Assembly: GCA_007449985.2 (NCBI GenBank)
Contig: VIIQ02000079.1
Span: 372,001-436,000 of the forward strand
Direction: 5' to 3'
Length of the DNA stretch: 64,000 nucleotides
Source of the DNA: Desmodesmus armatus
Lineage: Eukaryota; Chlorophyta; Chlorophyceae; Sphaeropleales; Scenedesmaceae
In this document: positions 32,845 through 45,871 of the stretch, piece by piece
How positions within the stretch are numbered: the first letter of the stretch is position 1
Layout: every line of letters starts with the position of its first letter
Position numbers and translations under genes: made by a program
The notes under the pieces: model-generated
What the model was told of the DNA's origin: nothing
Database searches by the model: none
What the model saw: the letters and a program-made list of their open reading frames with translations, nothing else

Positions 32845-34058
32845 ACTGCTGAACGATTGCTGCTGCTGCAATTGCTGCTGTGGGATGAGAGCCTGGCTCT
32901 GCTGCTGCGTCCACTGCTGAGGCGAGCTGGGCAGCGGGCTCCCTGGGTGTTTGAATGAGGTTTGAATGGGTTTGAAAAGAGACGGGCAGAGTGGCGGTAA
33001 GTGCGATGAAGGAGGGGTTGAGGGGAGGGACAGGCTGATGTAACCTTGGCATGATTCAGCAGCTGCTGTACTGCAGGATCTGAGGTAGATCAATGACAGA
33101 TATGGAAAGATCACATTTGTTCCCAATGCTGAGAAGGCATAAGTAACACTGCCCTGCAAGTGCAAGTCCGATAGCCTGACAGAGCAGCTGAGCCCCACTG
33201 CCTGTGTGAGCGCAGTGACACAGAGGTGCAGTGCTCTGCATAAGGCCACACGCTATGCTTACGTGATTCCACGTCCACTGCCCTACGTGCTGCTGTAATG
33301 GTAGCCAGCCTAGGGCAAGGCCTCAGCCTCCTAGGTGTCAAGGGGGCAATCTGCCGAGGCCTGCTGTAGGACAGAACCAAGCGGCAGAGACACCAGCCAC
33401 AGCAACAGGGGTGTGAAGGCTGGATATGTAAAGCAGTATATTCGTGCCGAAAGTAACAAACCTGCATGCATGCCGAAATCAACAGATAGCTGCACAGGCA
33501 GAAGCTCTGCAGGAGCCATGGAGCCACTACTGTCAATGAGCAAATCACAGCAAACGCCACCCCTAGCCACCTACGTCAACACCCCAGCAGTCCTGCACTG
33601 ATTGCGGCAAAAAACCGCACTCCTGAAAGGTGTCCTGCCAGTCCTGAGCCTGCTGCTGCTGACCAGTGTCTGCATTGAGCAGAGGGCCGCAGCAGTTTGG
33701 GTATCGTAATGATGAATTCAGTAAGCTTCCGAAAAGACAAAATCGGTAGACGTTCCAACTCTTCTCTTTTTCTCTGACGTGACGTAGTGCTTGTGTGGCG
33801 TGAAACACAGTCCGAAGGAGAGACAAGCGCAAGCAATAAAATCCATTTGCTAATGTCTGTGATGTCAACGACTCAAGCACGCGATGGTTATGCTTCTGAC
33901 TCGGAAATAACGCCACAACAATGACCAGCCTGCAAGCAGATGCAAAATGAGGACGATCACCGTATTATTACCCCACATACTGGTGACACCAACGGCACTG
34001 TGATGGGAGGCACCAGGCATCATGCAAGATGTCCCACAGCGCCCCAGTCCCGCCCCAG

Positions 34059-34091
<33 letters not shown>

Positions 34092-34567
34092 ACATGCGCA
34101 CTCACACCCCACTATCCCGGTTGGCCCACGTTGCACTCCAACAAACAAGACACTCACCACCTGGAACTCAGAAGCCAACACAGGTTGGTTCGCAACACAG
34201 GTTGCTGCTCACCAAGGCTTGTCCAGCAGCCATGTCCCAGCCTAGACTGGTCTGATCAGGCCTTATGACGCCCCTTCACTGGCATAACCTGTACTCTAGT
34301 ATGACGCATGTCAAAGCCCGTCCCATTTCGCGTGTGGACCTTTGCATCCCCAGCAAAGCCCCAGCACTGTTCGCACTGCTTGCAACCAAGTGGTCGGCAC
34401 CAGCTGCAGGGGCCTGTCTTATCAGGCGTAGTGAGACACGTAGTCATGCTTGACAGTGGTCCGGCACCCCTTGTTGAACACTTTGGCGTGCAACACACTA
34501 CATTGATAAAGGGGTTTGTTCGCGGCAATATGCTGGGGGTTGAATTATGATGCAAGCAAGTCGGTGT

Positions 34568-34601
<34 letters not shown>

Positions 34602-35507
34602 GCCTGCTACAGGAACCCCTCCCTCTGCAGGGCTTGACTCTGTACCTGATTCAGACTGACGCGTGGCATGATCCATACGGCACTGAGCGTCCTACTTCAT
34701 GATGTCGGTGATTGGCTGGCGTGAGCCCCTGAATTTCAGCTTCATAGCTACAGGCCTATGACTGATTGGTGATTGGTGTGGACCTCAGCTTCAACAGCTT
34801 CAAGCGGTCGTGCCAGCCTTGCAAGCTTGGTGGGTGTGCGCTGTGTTCAAACGCAGAAAACACACGCACAGGCACATGGATGACTGATGTCCATCGAAGG
34901 GGAGTTACATCAGTCGTCTGGATCAGAAAATGCTCAGCAAAGGGGTGGTGTGTGCTGAGCGCTGAAAGCCTCCATTTTCAGCAATTCCCCCCAATGCACT
35001 GCTCAAGAACATAATCACCCTGCCCAGCACTGTCCAGAAGTGTGGGCCCAGAGTGGGTTCAGGAGAAAGCTGCAGGACAGCTGTGCCTTTCATGCCCACT
35101 TCGACTTCGACTCCGAAGTTTCATGCCCATCCATGAACATGAAACGTGACGGGTCAGCGTGTGCTCTTAACTCTTGATGCCACGTAGAAATAAACACAAA
35201 CCTATCGATCCTTGCAATGGCGCACATTGGCTGTGCAGCAACTTTTTCGCACGGTATGACACCGTCCGCAGTTGCCTTGGCTCTGCTTAGCTCAGAGAGC
35301 AAGCATCTGGACCCAATATTTGCTTCGTAACACAGTTTTTCCTGTGTTCAAACGAACTGCGTTCAATTCACTGCAAGGAGGCACTACACTGACAACATTC
35401 GTGCTCGAATCAGCAGGTACGCATGCTTCGATAGCTCTCAGGAGCTGATATCAAAGTTTCATGAGTGACGACTGTTGCTGTCGTTGCAAGCAGCAGTCGT
35501 GCTGCTG
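32845..35507. other. Region between the GH36 gene and the reductase gene, no gene recognised
   Basis: It should hold the 5' flanks of two divergent genes. A minus-strand frame at 34555-34256 has a Cys-rich patch (CSWCRPLGCKQCEQCWG) that I cannot assign; it may be a transposon remnant. A C-run next to a CA-run lies at 34055-34095. Confidence 0.35.
34568..34602. repeat. GCA trinucleotide microsatellite
   Basis: About eleven CAG units upstream of the reductase gene. Confidence 0.95.
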
Positions 35508-36696
35508 ATGTTGTTGTTGAATTGTGCATGTGACACCCAGCAGCAGCAGGATACTGCTTTGGTTCCTTTCAAGCAGCATTCTAAATTCTTTGTTTGTTTC
35601 ATTGACCCCCATGCAGCCTGCAACACAGCGCTCCTACCCTCCAATGGCAGCAACAGCCTGGCCCCCAGGTCTCCCTCTTGTAGCCACACAACAGAGGTCC
35701 CAGCTACCAACAGCTACAGCATCAAGGGAGAGTTCGCAGGTTCCGAAGTGCTGCTGACCGGAGCATCAGGCTACATCGGCAGCGTGGTGCTGGAGCAGCT
35801 GCTGCGCACCACTGATGTGGGCCGGGTGCACCTGCTGCTGCGGCCACGGAAGGGCCAGAGCATCCAGGACAGGGCACACAAGCTGCTGCAGGGAGCTCTC
35901 TTCCACAAGGTGGGTGGCACTGCGGTGCTGCAACAATCCAACAATGAAATGTCAGCTGGCAGCATTGGCTGCAGCAGCAGTGAAGGCTGTTGCAGCTCCT
36001 CACACATACCTCACCCCTTTCAGCACTAGCACTATCTGCTGAGGAAGCAGCAGCAAAGCCAGCTGTTGGCTGGCTGTCTCTGCACTGTCTGCTTCTGTTC
36101 CCACTGCATGTATATGCATCCCTCCCCTGCTGCTGGCTTCCTTGCTGCTTCTGCGCAGGTTCGTGAGGATACTTCCCTGCTGTCTAAGGTCGTTGTTGTT
36201 GGTGGCGACATCAGCCTGCCAGGCCTGGGCCTGAGCCCCTCAGACAGGGCGGCACTCAGCAGCAGCGTCAACTTCATCATACACTGCGCAGCAGACATAC
36301 GGCTGGAGGCAGACATACAGGTCAGTGACAGGGGGACTCCGGGAAAGGGGGTGAGAGGGAATGTCGTACACCAGTGGACGCTGCTTACACATGGCTTTCC
36401 TGTGGAGGGAGATATCTCTTCAATGGCAGCAGCCAGGGCACATGCCACCCGTGCCACTGTCATGAGTCATGACGCATATAAAGGGACGCAGCAAGTGGGT
36501 ATACACATAGGTAATCACTGTGACTGTAGCTTCTTATTGCTGTATCATGCTACTAATTGCATGCATGCACAGTTCAAACCCACATCAGGATCATGCACCA
36601 AGCAAAACACCAACACCGCTCACCACACGTCTTGTGGCCTAGCAGTCCGTGAGCCAACCACCGAGCACTCACAGCCCAGTGTTGACAGGAGTTTTT

Positions 36697-36752
<56 letters not shown>

Positions 36753-39657
36753 AGGAGACCCTGACCAGCAACTACGAGGGCACGCGCACGGTGCTTGAGC
36801 TGGCCGCGTCAGCGCAGCGCCTGCGCGGCCTGGTGCATGTCAGCAGCGCCTTTGTCAACATGAACATGCCGCGCGGCTCCATCATAGACGAGGCGGTCTA
36901 CCCACTGCGCCTGGGCAGACAGGTGGTGGACGTGGAGCAGATAGCAAAGGTGGGAGCAGGGTGTCGAGGGTGGGTGGTGGGTAAATGATAGCAAGGGCTG
37001 TGGTGCTGAGATAGCTTTGGGCACGTAGTTTACGTGAAGCAGGTCGCTCAGGTGGGGTCAGAGGGGTGGTCAGTCTGTAGCAGCGGGTGTGCTCCTAACA
37101 GGGCTCTGGGAGGGGTACATGCTTGACGTGGTTTCTGTGGTGTGCATACGCAGACCGCAGTTTCAGTGCCCTGTGTTAGGGGCTTTGACTACTGCCTATG
37201 GTGCCTCAAAAGTCATGCTGTGGTGAAATGTAGCATGTTATGTACTGTTGACAAGTGGAGAAGCTGGGGAAGGTGACCTGCAGAGTGCAGCCAAATAAAT
37301 GGACCTGTTGCATGTGTGAACATGCTGCTGCCAATTGCCCTGTGTCACCACACAGGAGTTGATGTCAATTTCAGGTGCCGAAGCAAACCAGCGGGCGGAG
37401 ACATACACACAGCTGTGGAACTTTGCAAACACATATGCACTGGGCAAGCACATGAGTGAGCAGCTGGTGGCTCGATACCAGGCACAGCTGCAGCTGCCAA
37501 TCGCAGTGGTGCGGCCTAGTCTGGTGTCTGCGATTGCTGGCAAACCCTACCCAGGTGTGTGCCTCAGTTGGTGACAGCTAGGCTTTGGGGCTTGGCTTTG
37601 GCAGCAGCAAGAGGTGCAGTTTCAAATCCCATGATGGTGCCCTTTCATGCCTCCACAGCCAGCAGCTGACGTAGGGTGTCATCAACATCTCGACAGCCAC
37701 CATCTGCAACGCGCTTTTCAGCTTGGCTTACAAACTTGAAAGCTCATCCCTGAAAAGGTGTGAATGAGCTGCCTGCAACCTGGCGGCATAGCAGCATCAC
37801 TGCAGCTGCTGCTGCAGGGTCATCAGCCTCCCCCCCTCCCTTTCCAGGTGCCGACAGATGCGGCTTGACACCACCCTCCCTGTCACCCTCCCGCCCTTGT
37901 GCAGGGTATGTCGGCAACTGGGCTGGCCTCATCGGTGCTTCTGCAGCAATGGCAGTTGGGATGTATGACAAACTCAGCAGCGTGTCTCTGCAGCCTACCA
38001 GTGTTTGGGACGTGGTTCCCGCAGACATGGTCGCAGCAAACATCCTGGCAGCCGCTGCTGCTGTGAGCGCAGGGGCAGCTGCTGCAATCAGCCACGTAGC
38101 ACGTTCAGGTGTCGTGAAGGGCAGTGAAGACGATGCTCGTGTTGTTCTGGGCTACACGCATCCCCTGTCGGCATCTGAGCGTGTCCGCTGCAAGCAGCCG
38201 CTCGGCAGCAGCGAGATCGGCACATTTGCGGTCAAGGTCGCGGCCAAGTGCGAGCCAGACGTCACATCAGACGCTGAGACCGTGACAGAAGGCGCCAGCG
38301 ACCTGATCCCCGCGCAGTGCGTGTTTGACGACAGTGACCTCAACGTCGGGACGAACCCCAGCGAGAGCGGCAGTGACAGCCCTTCCTGGCTCTCACTCGT
38401 CTCATATCGCGCACAGAACCCCCTGTTCAGCTGCAGCATCCCCGGCAGCCCTCGCGACCTCACCAGCGCAGGTACTGCGTCAGCAGCACACAGTTTGGCT
38501 GGCACACAGCAGCTGCGCCAGCGCCTGCCGCTGCTGATTGTGCATGCCGCCACCAGCAGCACCTACCCCCTCACACTGATGGAGGGCTGGAACTACCTGC
38601 TGCCCTTCATGGAGGCACACCCGCCACCATTCAGGTATGAACAAGAATTCCCTCAACTGGGGCAGATTGGTTGGTGGCCTTGCACGCTGACGCAGCAGCA
38701 AGCACAGCTGACAGCCACCTCTGCTGCCATGCAGTGAACCTAAAATTGCACAGGAGCACTCCCTGCCCCAACAGTTTGGCGGAGAGTCCCTTGCAAAGCA
38801 TGCGCGCCTCAGCCTGACAGAGTCGAGGTGGCAATGAAGAGTGCTTACTGGCTCTTCCAAAAACACAAACAACATTCATTGCACCTACTTGACAACAATC
38901 GAAACAAGGACTGCACGGACCGGGCTCCTTCACAAACCCAGGAGGCCACCCTTGACTCCTGCCGTTACTGCGTTCTGCCTCTGCTGCCGCAACACACCCG
39001 CACTGCTCTAGGCTGACCTACGGCAAGCTGCCTCGCATGCCCGCCGACTTCAAGCCAAACCTCCTAAGTGTTGAGCTCGCCCGGCACTTTCTCAGCTGGA
39101 AGGTCTGGGCTGTTAGCAAGCTGCTGCGGCTGCTGGGGCACCAGAAGGCAGTCCGCAAGCTGCAGGCTGGCCTCGAGGCCTTCAGTGTGCAGAACAACCC
39201 CAAGAATGACACGCAGCTGGTGTTTTCAAGCAGGGCTTTGCTTGCTTTGGAGGCTGCATTGGACCCTTCAGAGGCTGGGGAGTATCTGCTGGTTTGGAGG
39301 CCGGTGACACAGCGCCTGGAGGGAGCACCAGGCCTGGGTAACTCGGCAGCGTCACTCCAGGACAGCAGCACTGCTGCTGGCACTGCTGCCAGCAGTGGGG
39401 GTGAGGGAGGAGCAGCAGGAGGGTTTGAGAAGGCAGGAGGGGCACGTGCTGGAGGTGCTTTGGCTCCTGTGGGAGGTGACCTGACTTGGAAGCGGTACCT
39501 GCACACACAGATGGCTGGGGTGTACAGTGTTGTGTTCGGTGTGGAGCTGCCGCAGCAGCAGCCGGCAGCAGTGGCAGCAGTGGCAGCAGTGCAGGGCAAG
39601 GCGGCAGCAGCAGCAGGCGAGCAATGCATTGTGCATGACTTCAAACGGATTAAGTGA
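35508..39657 (+). CDS. FAR: Fatty acyl-CoA reductase (alcohol-forming)
   Basis: Six exons join in phase: 35508-35909, 36159-36320, 36755-36949, 37356-37554, 37905-38634 and 39012-39657 (TGA), 777 residues. TGASGYIG (84-91) is the NADP(H)-binding Rossmann motif, and YALGK (280-284) is the catalytic Tyr-x-x-x-Lys of this extended short-chain dehydrogenase family. Other landmarks are VNFIIHCAADIRLEADI, LVHVSSAFVNMN, VVRPSLV, WDVVPADMV and a FAR-C-like end with DLTWKRYLHTQMAGVYSVVFG. These enzymes reduce fatty acyl-CoA to fatty alcohol for wax esters or ether lipids, usually at the endoplasmic reticulum or peroxisome. The start is the first in-frame ATG. The first 80 residues have no family match, so part may be intronic or a targeting sequence. 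Two segments are unusual: an acidic, Ser-rich insert (about 370-460) and a Gly/Ala-rich insert near the C-terminus. Confidence 0.9.
36696..36753 (+). repeat. GCT repeat forming the acceptor tract of reductase exon 3
   Basis: TTGTTGTTGCTGCTG extends to about sixteen GCT units and ends in GCTGCAG|, the acceptor at 36755. The microsatellite replaces the normal pyrimidine tract. Confidence 0.9.
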
Positions 39658-39728
39658 AGGCCCCCAGCAGCCCCACCTTCCTGGACGCCCCCGGACACCC
39701 CTGGACCCCATTTCAGTGTCAGACTGAG

Positions 39729-39795
39729 TGCTACTGCTGTGTGCTGTGCTGTGTGCTGAGTGCTAATGCTGTGTGCTGAGTGCTAATGCTGTGAG
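39729..39795. repeat. Short tandem repeat after the reductase gene
   Basis: TGTGCTGAGTGCTAATGCTG and near copies repeat two to three times just after the stop codon. Confidence 0.7.
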
Positions 39796-39807
39796 ATGCA
39801 ACACTGG

Positions 39808-39812
39808 TGTAA
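39808..39812 (+). promoter_or_regulatory. Possible reductase polyadenylation signal TGTAA
   Basis: TGTAA occurs about 150 nt after the reductase stop codon. No A tail is expected in genomic DNA, so this rests on the motif and its position only. Confidence 0.4.
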
Positions 39813-41185
39813 GCCAGCACATGACTGCACTTCATGTGGGCGTGGGTGTAGAACGCATGTCTGTGTTGAGTACGTTTTGATTTCCTGGGGATGGGGTGGG
39901 GTTGAGGAAAGGGCAGGGGTGAGCAGCAGTGGATCCAACACTCACGGTGACCCTTTCTGTGCATGTCAGTGATGGACTCTGAGCACAAGCTCATGTTGCC
40001 CGGCAGATTGAGGCCCAAGGTCACTGCTGGGGGCTGGAAGGACAGCTCTGTGAGCTGAAACTTTGCGGCTGGCACGTATTCTGCACTTGATTGCAGATAC
40101 TGTGTGTTTGAGTGTGGGCTTGCAGTTGTCACGGGAAGAGTGTCTAGGGCAGGTCACCTACGGTTGTAGAGGCAGCAGAGTGGACGCATCGCTCAGTGAA
40201 GAGGTTGGGACAGCAGCTGCTTTGTCAGGCTGGAGAGTGTGTATGAGGGAAAGAGTAGACGCATGAGGCTAGACAAATGAGACAGTCACAGCAGCAGAAG
40301 CATAGGTAGTGTGCGCATGCGTGGTCTGCAGCTGCCAGTTCCGTGGCAGTATGGAGTGTACTTTGATTGCTATGGCGGGTTATGCAGCATGGCGGCTAAA
40401 TAATCATGCATGACATTGGGCGTGTGCCCTCAGTTTGGCTCACAGCATACTATGTGCTACTCCCCCGCTCCCCTTGAAACAGCCTGTAGCCCCCCTGAGG
40501 CTGCGCATTACCAGGGATAGCTATTGCATGCGCATGCAGGCATGTGCACACAAATTGCCCGCACACTTGTGATCAACAGGTACGTATGGCTAACCTTACG
40601 CATGCGGTGCTGGAACCAATGTTATCTGTTCAGTTGTGTCATGGCAGCGTTTGAGTAGGCGGTGTGGGCAGCATCCAGTCTGGTCAGTGCACCTGTCATA
40701 TAGGGCAACAGGATTGCCGGCCTGCTGCAGCTGTACACCAAGTGTTGTTGTGGTTGAGCTGTGTCTGCATTGAGTAAAGAAGTTGTGGGTCCCGACAGGT
40801 TTGCTGTGCTGCTCCTGGCAGCACCCCTCCACTGCCTGTACAGGCAGTGCAGTGACTCTATTTCTGACATGTGGGGTGACTCTGCTTCTACTACTACTGT
40901 AACACACCAAGTCTTTCGACAACTTACACAGGCAAGTTGAGGTATGCTAACGAACGATTTTTGTTTAAGGAGGTTCACAGCAGTAGTGGAAACAGCTATT
41001 CAGGATTAGATCACACCAGCAACCAATCATGATTACATCACATCGCTGGTTCGCACCCAAACACCCAAAACCAGTAAGCGGCGGCCACACAGCACAAGGT
41101 TGGCCGCTGTACTAGACAAAAGCGAGCGCGCAGAGGGCCCAAACACCCCACAGCGCGGTGTACCACCACACCTGCACACCATACC
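39813..41185. other. Intergenic, no gene recognised
   Basis: Short frames on both strands show no family pattern. A minus-strand frame at 40978-40596 looks like low-copy dispersed repeat sequence, but I could not name it. Confidence 0.3.
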
Positions 41186-41189
41186 AATA

Positions 41190-41480
41190 TGAAGGACTAA
41201 ATCCCCCCCACACCTAATTCAAACAAACACTAATAGGGTTGCCCCAGTGCCAACCAAGCAAGGCATTAGAGCGGCCAGCGCCCCCTGAGAAGAAACCAAC
41301 GCTCAGACCTTGTGTGATGCGCACACACTCCAGGGTGACAACAGCAACTATGGTACAGAATGAGGCAGACAAACATATACACATCATAGCCAAGACCCTA
41401 GAAGCACAACAGCACCGCCACATAGAAAAGGCTCCCCTGCTTGCCAGACCCCGCTCCTGAACGCGCCGCCGACTGCTGCT
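41190..41480 (-). mobile_element. LINE family B, 3' UTR fragment
   Basis: Read on the minus strand, this matches the 3' region at about 56840-57060 in long blocks, for example GAGTGTGTGCGCATCACAC and GGTTGGCACTGGGGCAAC. It is a 5'-truncated piece without coding capacity. Confidence 0.75.
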
Positions 41481-41924
41481 GCTGGGGGTTGGAAAAAATG
41501 TTCTGCATTCCGTGCACGCTCTAGTGGCGCCAAAGCCACAGCGAGGCGCCACAACATGCATGTTTTGGGGGGGATTGCAGCATGCTGGGTCGCGCAGGGT
41601 GTTGCACCCGTTGACCGTGATGACGGTGTTTTGACGGTCAGCGGCGTGATGGACAACCCGTGAAAGTCACTGTCGATTTGAGAGCTGTAAATGCGTAGAT
41701 GCAAGTTGGGATGGCAGACACTGTCAGCAGCACACGTCTTCCTAAAGTGCTGTCGCCGACGGTTGCGGTCAACGCACTGTCCACGTCGGACTACGTGCGT
41801 GTCCGTGCGTGCAGTGGATAGATATCACACCTCCTCCAAATCAAGGGGCCGTTTGGCCGGGCTCGAAGGAGTTGGTCCAACAATGCGTATGATGACATAA
41901 TGCCGGCATGGCAGTGGTGTGGTC

Positions 41925-42343
41925 TTCGCCCATGCCCCTTCTTCAGCCCTCACTACTCCACGACAGTGGCCTTGTGCAGCAGTACTTTCAACCTCCTCAG
42001 CAGCAGTTAGCAACATTCAAAGGGTGTGTGCAGGAGCAACCCAGTGGGGTGGGCTTCGTCCACCCCCCTTCCCCCTGCAATCACCATCCAACCTCAGTGG
42101 CCTAGTGCAGCAGTACTTGTCAACTCCTTAGCAGCATTTCACAACACAAGGGGGGGGGTGCAGGGGGAACCCAGTGGGGTGGGCTTCGCCCACCCCCCTT
42201 CCCCCTGCAATCACCATCCAACCTTAGTGGCCTAGTGCAGCAGTACTTGTCAACTCCTTAGCAGCATTTCACAGCACAAGGGGGGGGGGGTGCAGGGGGA
42301 ACCCAGTGGGGTGGGCTTCGCCCACCCCCCTTCCCCCTGCAGT
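41925..42343. repeat. About 130-bp tandem repeat, three to four units
   Basis: Units contain AACCCAGTGGGGTGGGCTTC, CACCCCCCTTCCCCCTGCA, ATCACCATCCAACC and GTGCAGCAGTACTTGTCAAC. It abuts the 3' end of the first LINE copy. Confidence 0.85.
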
Positions 42344-43435
42344 AATAAAGTCATAAAGTCCACAAGCCCACGCAAGGTAGGTCATGTCCTTATGACCCTA
42401 TGTCAACAATTCACCCCACTCCATCACCCTCCGACCATTGTCATCATAACCTGTCCATGAACGGGCGATGCATCCACCCTTGTTCCATCCCACCGGTCCA
42501 TTCCCATTCCATCCTTGTCAGCCACCTCAATCACACCCTCCAGAACCCGCATGGAACCCAATCAAGGCCATGCGATGTACCCGTCCTTCATTCAACACCC
42601 CATCATAGCCACCAGTCCCGACTTGATACTTCAACACCGGCAAACTCAACCTGGTCCCACCTCAACCATTACCCCATAACCCTGATAACATACCCCAGAA
42701 TCGCCACTAAGTGCGATATGAGTCCGATGTATAGTCCCTCACAGGCCTGCCGTGCTGATTGCAACGGCTATCTCGCCATCCTCTTGAACAGTGAAGATGG
42801 ACCCCCACTTGTTCCAGAAAGAGGCAAGGGACAGCACAGGTGAGGGACCTCGTAGCCATGCCAGAGGCACCCCTAAACCCACCCGAACATCCACCCCCAC
42901 CCGCCGCCAATCCCGCCTCATCTGCTGCTGCAGCTGTGAACGGAACCGACTTGCAACAGCCTTGGCCGTGAATCGCCCGCTGCCTGATGCACCTGCAGCA
43001 GCCCCCTGGCTGCTCACACTACTGCTCTGTGAGTCACCAGTGCTGCTGCTGCTGCTGATGGTGGGGGTAGTGCTGTCAGTGCTGTCCTGACTACTGACAC
43101 CCTGACTGGTACCGTAGCAACTGCTGCGTACCACCCATATGGACTCCAGCAGCAGTAGTCGCATGTGTGTCCACATCTGCTGCTTTGCCAGCGGCGGGGC
43201 CCACACGCTGTCATCATCAAGCAGCAGCACCCGGCTGCTGCTGATTGGTACGACTGCTCCCGGCTGCACCATTTGCCACAGCTGTGCAAACCATTGCCAT
43301 GCTGCAGCCGCCACCGAACACTCCACAAAAAGGTGCGTGAGAGTCTCGAGCTGCGGCTGCTGCTGGCACTGCTGTGCAGGGCAGACGAACTGCGCAGGGT
43401 TGGCTGTGTGCAGGGCAGACGAACTGCGCAGGGTC

Positions 43436-43664
43436 GGCTGTGGTGTATAGAGGACACTGGGCGCACAGTCAGGCCCTGGATGCCCTTCGGGTTGCTTCTC
43501 ACGGAGCTGTCTGCACGGCCCTGCAATGGTGTCCCCTGCACAAGGGGTGCCGTGGGGTGGGTGTCACAACAGGTTGCCCCATCCTCCCGCTGGATCTTTT
43601 TATGGAGTGAACCACCGGTTGCTTGGTCCCGCCCAATGTAACTGATCACTTTCAAAAAAAAAAA
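43436..43664 (+). mobile_element. Short A-tailed retroelement nested in LINE copy 1
   Basis: About 225 bp starting CGGCTGTGGTGTATAGAGG and ending TGTAACTGATCACTTTC plus an A tail, inserted against the LINE orientation. AACTGCGCAGGGT on both sides is the target duplication; a further 34-bp tandem copy of the left flank is present. The same unit with the same 5' boundary lies at 56090-56318. It is either a SINE or a 5'-truncated LINE A 3' end. Confidence 0.75.
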
Positions 43665-45871
43665 CTGCGCAGGGTCCATCCTGCCTGAAGACAGCATGCG
43701 CCTTGCACCCACCTTCACCCCTGCATTCTGCAAGCGCCAACCAAACGCCCGCAGTGACCGCGGCAGCCTTTTGTGCCCTGCCCTCCTGTAAGCAGCCACC
43801 CACTTGTAATTGCTGCTATCTACAGGCCCAATGTGTTGCGACACCGGGTCCTGCAGGTCATCATGTGCGGGGCTGCTAATCTGCAGCTGCTGCTGCATTT
43901 GCTGCTGTCGCTGCATGGTAACCACTGCTGCTGCTGCTGCAGCGCGCTGCCGTGGAAGCTCTCGCTCCCGTGGGGGGTCCATCCACGGCGCATGGTATGC
44001 TGCCATGAGGGCAGCATCACTGAAGCGCTGCTGACCGCTGCTGCTCCCTTGGCTGCCGCCGATTGCACTACCCTGCTGCATCTCCAGAAAAGACCGCTTA
44101 AGAGCCACCTCCATCTCCTGTAGGCCCTCCTGGGGCGCCTCAGCGCCCTGGCGGTTGCGCCACAATCGTGGGCGCATGCCTACCCCCGGAACCCATCCCT
44201 CCCTAAGGTGCTGACCACAGTGATGCTGCAACAGCCGCTGTGTTGCCACCTTCGGCTTAAACTGCAGCACCCCCACAGCAATCCCCAGCCCCCACACACT
44301 AGGGTCCACGTTGATGTCGGTCCATGGTCCCACCAGGAACACCGATGATCTGTGCGGCCGTTGTGGCTGCTGTGGCTGCTGGGCTCCTTGCTGCGATTGC
44401 TGTTGCTGTGTTGCCTGTGTTGCCCCCGCTTCCTGCTCTCCCTGCTGGGACTGCTGCTGCCGTTGTTGCTGTTGCAGCAGTGGCAAGGAGGGATGCAGCA
44501 CCTGCGACACATCCACCACACAGCAAGACACCCACTGGAGGTTCTGAGGGGCTGGCAGGCCCGCATCAGATGCCTCCAGCCTGCCATCCTCCTGCACCCT
44601 AAAACCCCTGAACCCCCATCCCCTTCCTGCTGCACCCACTGCTGCTGCAGGTCGGTCCGCCAAGGACCGGCGCTGCCCTCCTGCAGCGTGTGCTGCCACG
44701 GCGGCGGCAGCACCACACCGTCCTGTGCCGGCTGCCCTGTCAGCAGCTGCTGCACCTGGCCCAATGTGGTGCCCACCCCCCTGTTCAGGCTTGAAGGCAG
44801 GCTGCCCGCTGCAGGCGGCATGACACCGTCCAAGCTGCTGCCCACGCTGTGATTGCCCACTAACAGCTCCAGCCGCAACTGCTGGCAGCTCATAGCATCA
44901 TGCGAGACATGCCTGTGGATGCCAACCCGCTGAAAGGCCTCTACGTACGCTGCGTGGCGCTGCTGCAGCCTACGTTCCCTGACTGCTGTCTGCAGCGGCG
45001 CCTTCGACTGCTGCACTAACACCGCCTCCCCAAGGCCGGGCAGTGCACGGCGCAGGTTCGCCCTCATGAATGGCTTCCATGCTGCCCGCCTGGGATGCAG
45101 CAGCGCTGCTGCTGTGCGTGCCTGCATAGCTGCTGCATGCGCCCTGACATCAACCTGTCCTGACCCTCCCATGGCGACTGGCAAGCTGGCCACCGCTGCA
45201 GGAGGGCTCTCATTCCACTGTTTGATGTGCGCCTCCCGCGCACAGCCCTGCCCCGTGACAAAGGCTGTGAGGCGGCGGTGGATCCTGGACATGAGGTCAG
45301 CTGGCACCGCCACAAACTGCGCGTGGTATGTGAGGCAAGACTCCATGACCTGCCGTGCCACTGCACAGCGCCCCACATACGTAAGGTCCTGCCTCGCCCA
45401 CTGCCGCACCCGCCACGAGATGGTCTGCAATCGCTGCGTGTACAACGCTGCCGCATGTGGTTCCGCCCCTGATGCTGATAGCAGAATACCAAGGTGCCTG
45501 ATGGGGTGCTGTGCTGTGTCAGGGAATGGGATGCCGGTGCCTGGGTCAACCCCCACAAACGGCTGCTGCACACCCACCTCCATCCCCTGACACTTGCCCA
45601 CGTTCAGCTTTGCACCGCTGGCAGCACAGAACGGCTCCACAACCCTCTGTATCAACACCCCCACCCCCTGCCTGCTGGCTGCATGCAGAGTGGTGTCATC
45701 CGCATGCTGCATGCAGCAGGGTGCTGCCGACCCATCCGGCATCCTGATACTGTCTACCTCCCCTGCTGCCTGAAGAGCCCTACACCTGGCTGCCAGGGGC
45801 TGCGCTGCTATGACGTACAGCAGCGGGCTGAGTGGGCTACCCTGCGCACACCCTGAAGGGATGTCAAACAG

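Noticed and set aside
34256..34555. Cys-rich minus-strand frame as a zinc-finger gene
   Set aside because: Only about 100 codons, no recognisable finger spacing and no exon partners. A transposon remnant is possible but unproven.
43014..44699. A 561-codon minus-strand frame as an independent host gene
   Set aside because: It is the C-terminal part of LINE ORF2 read through frameshifts and a nested element.
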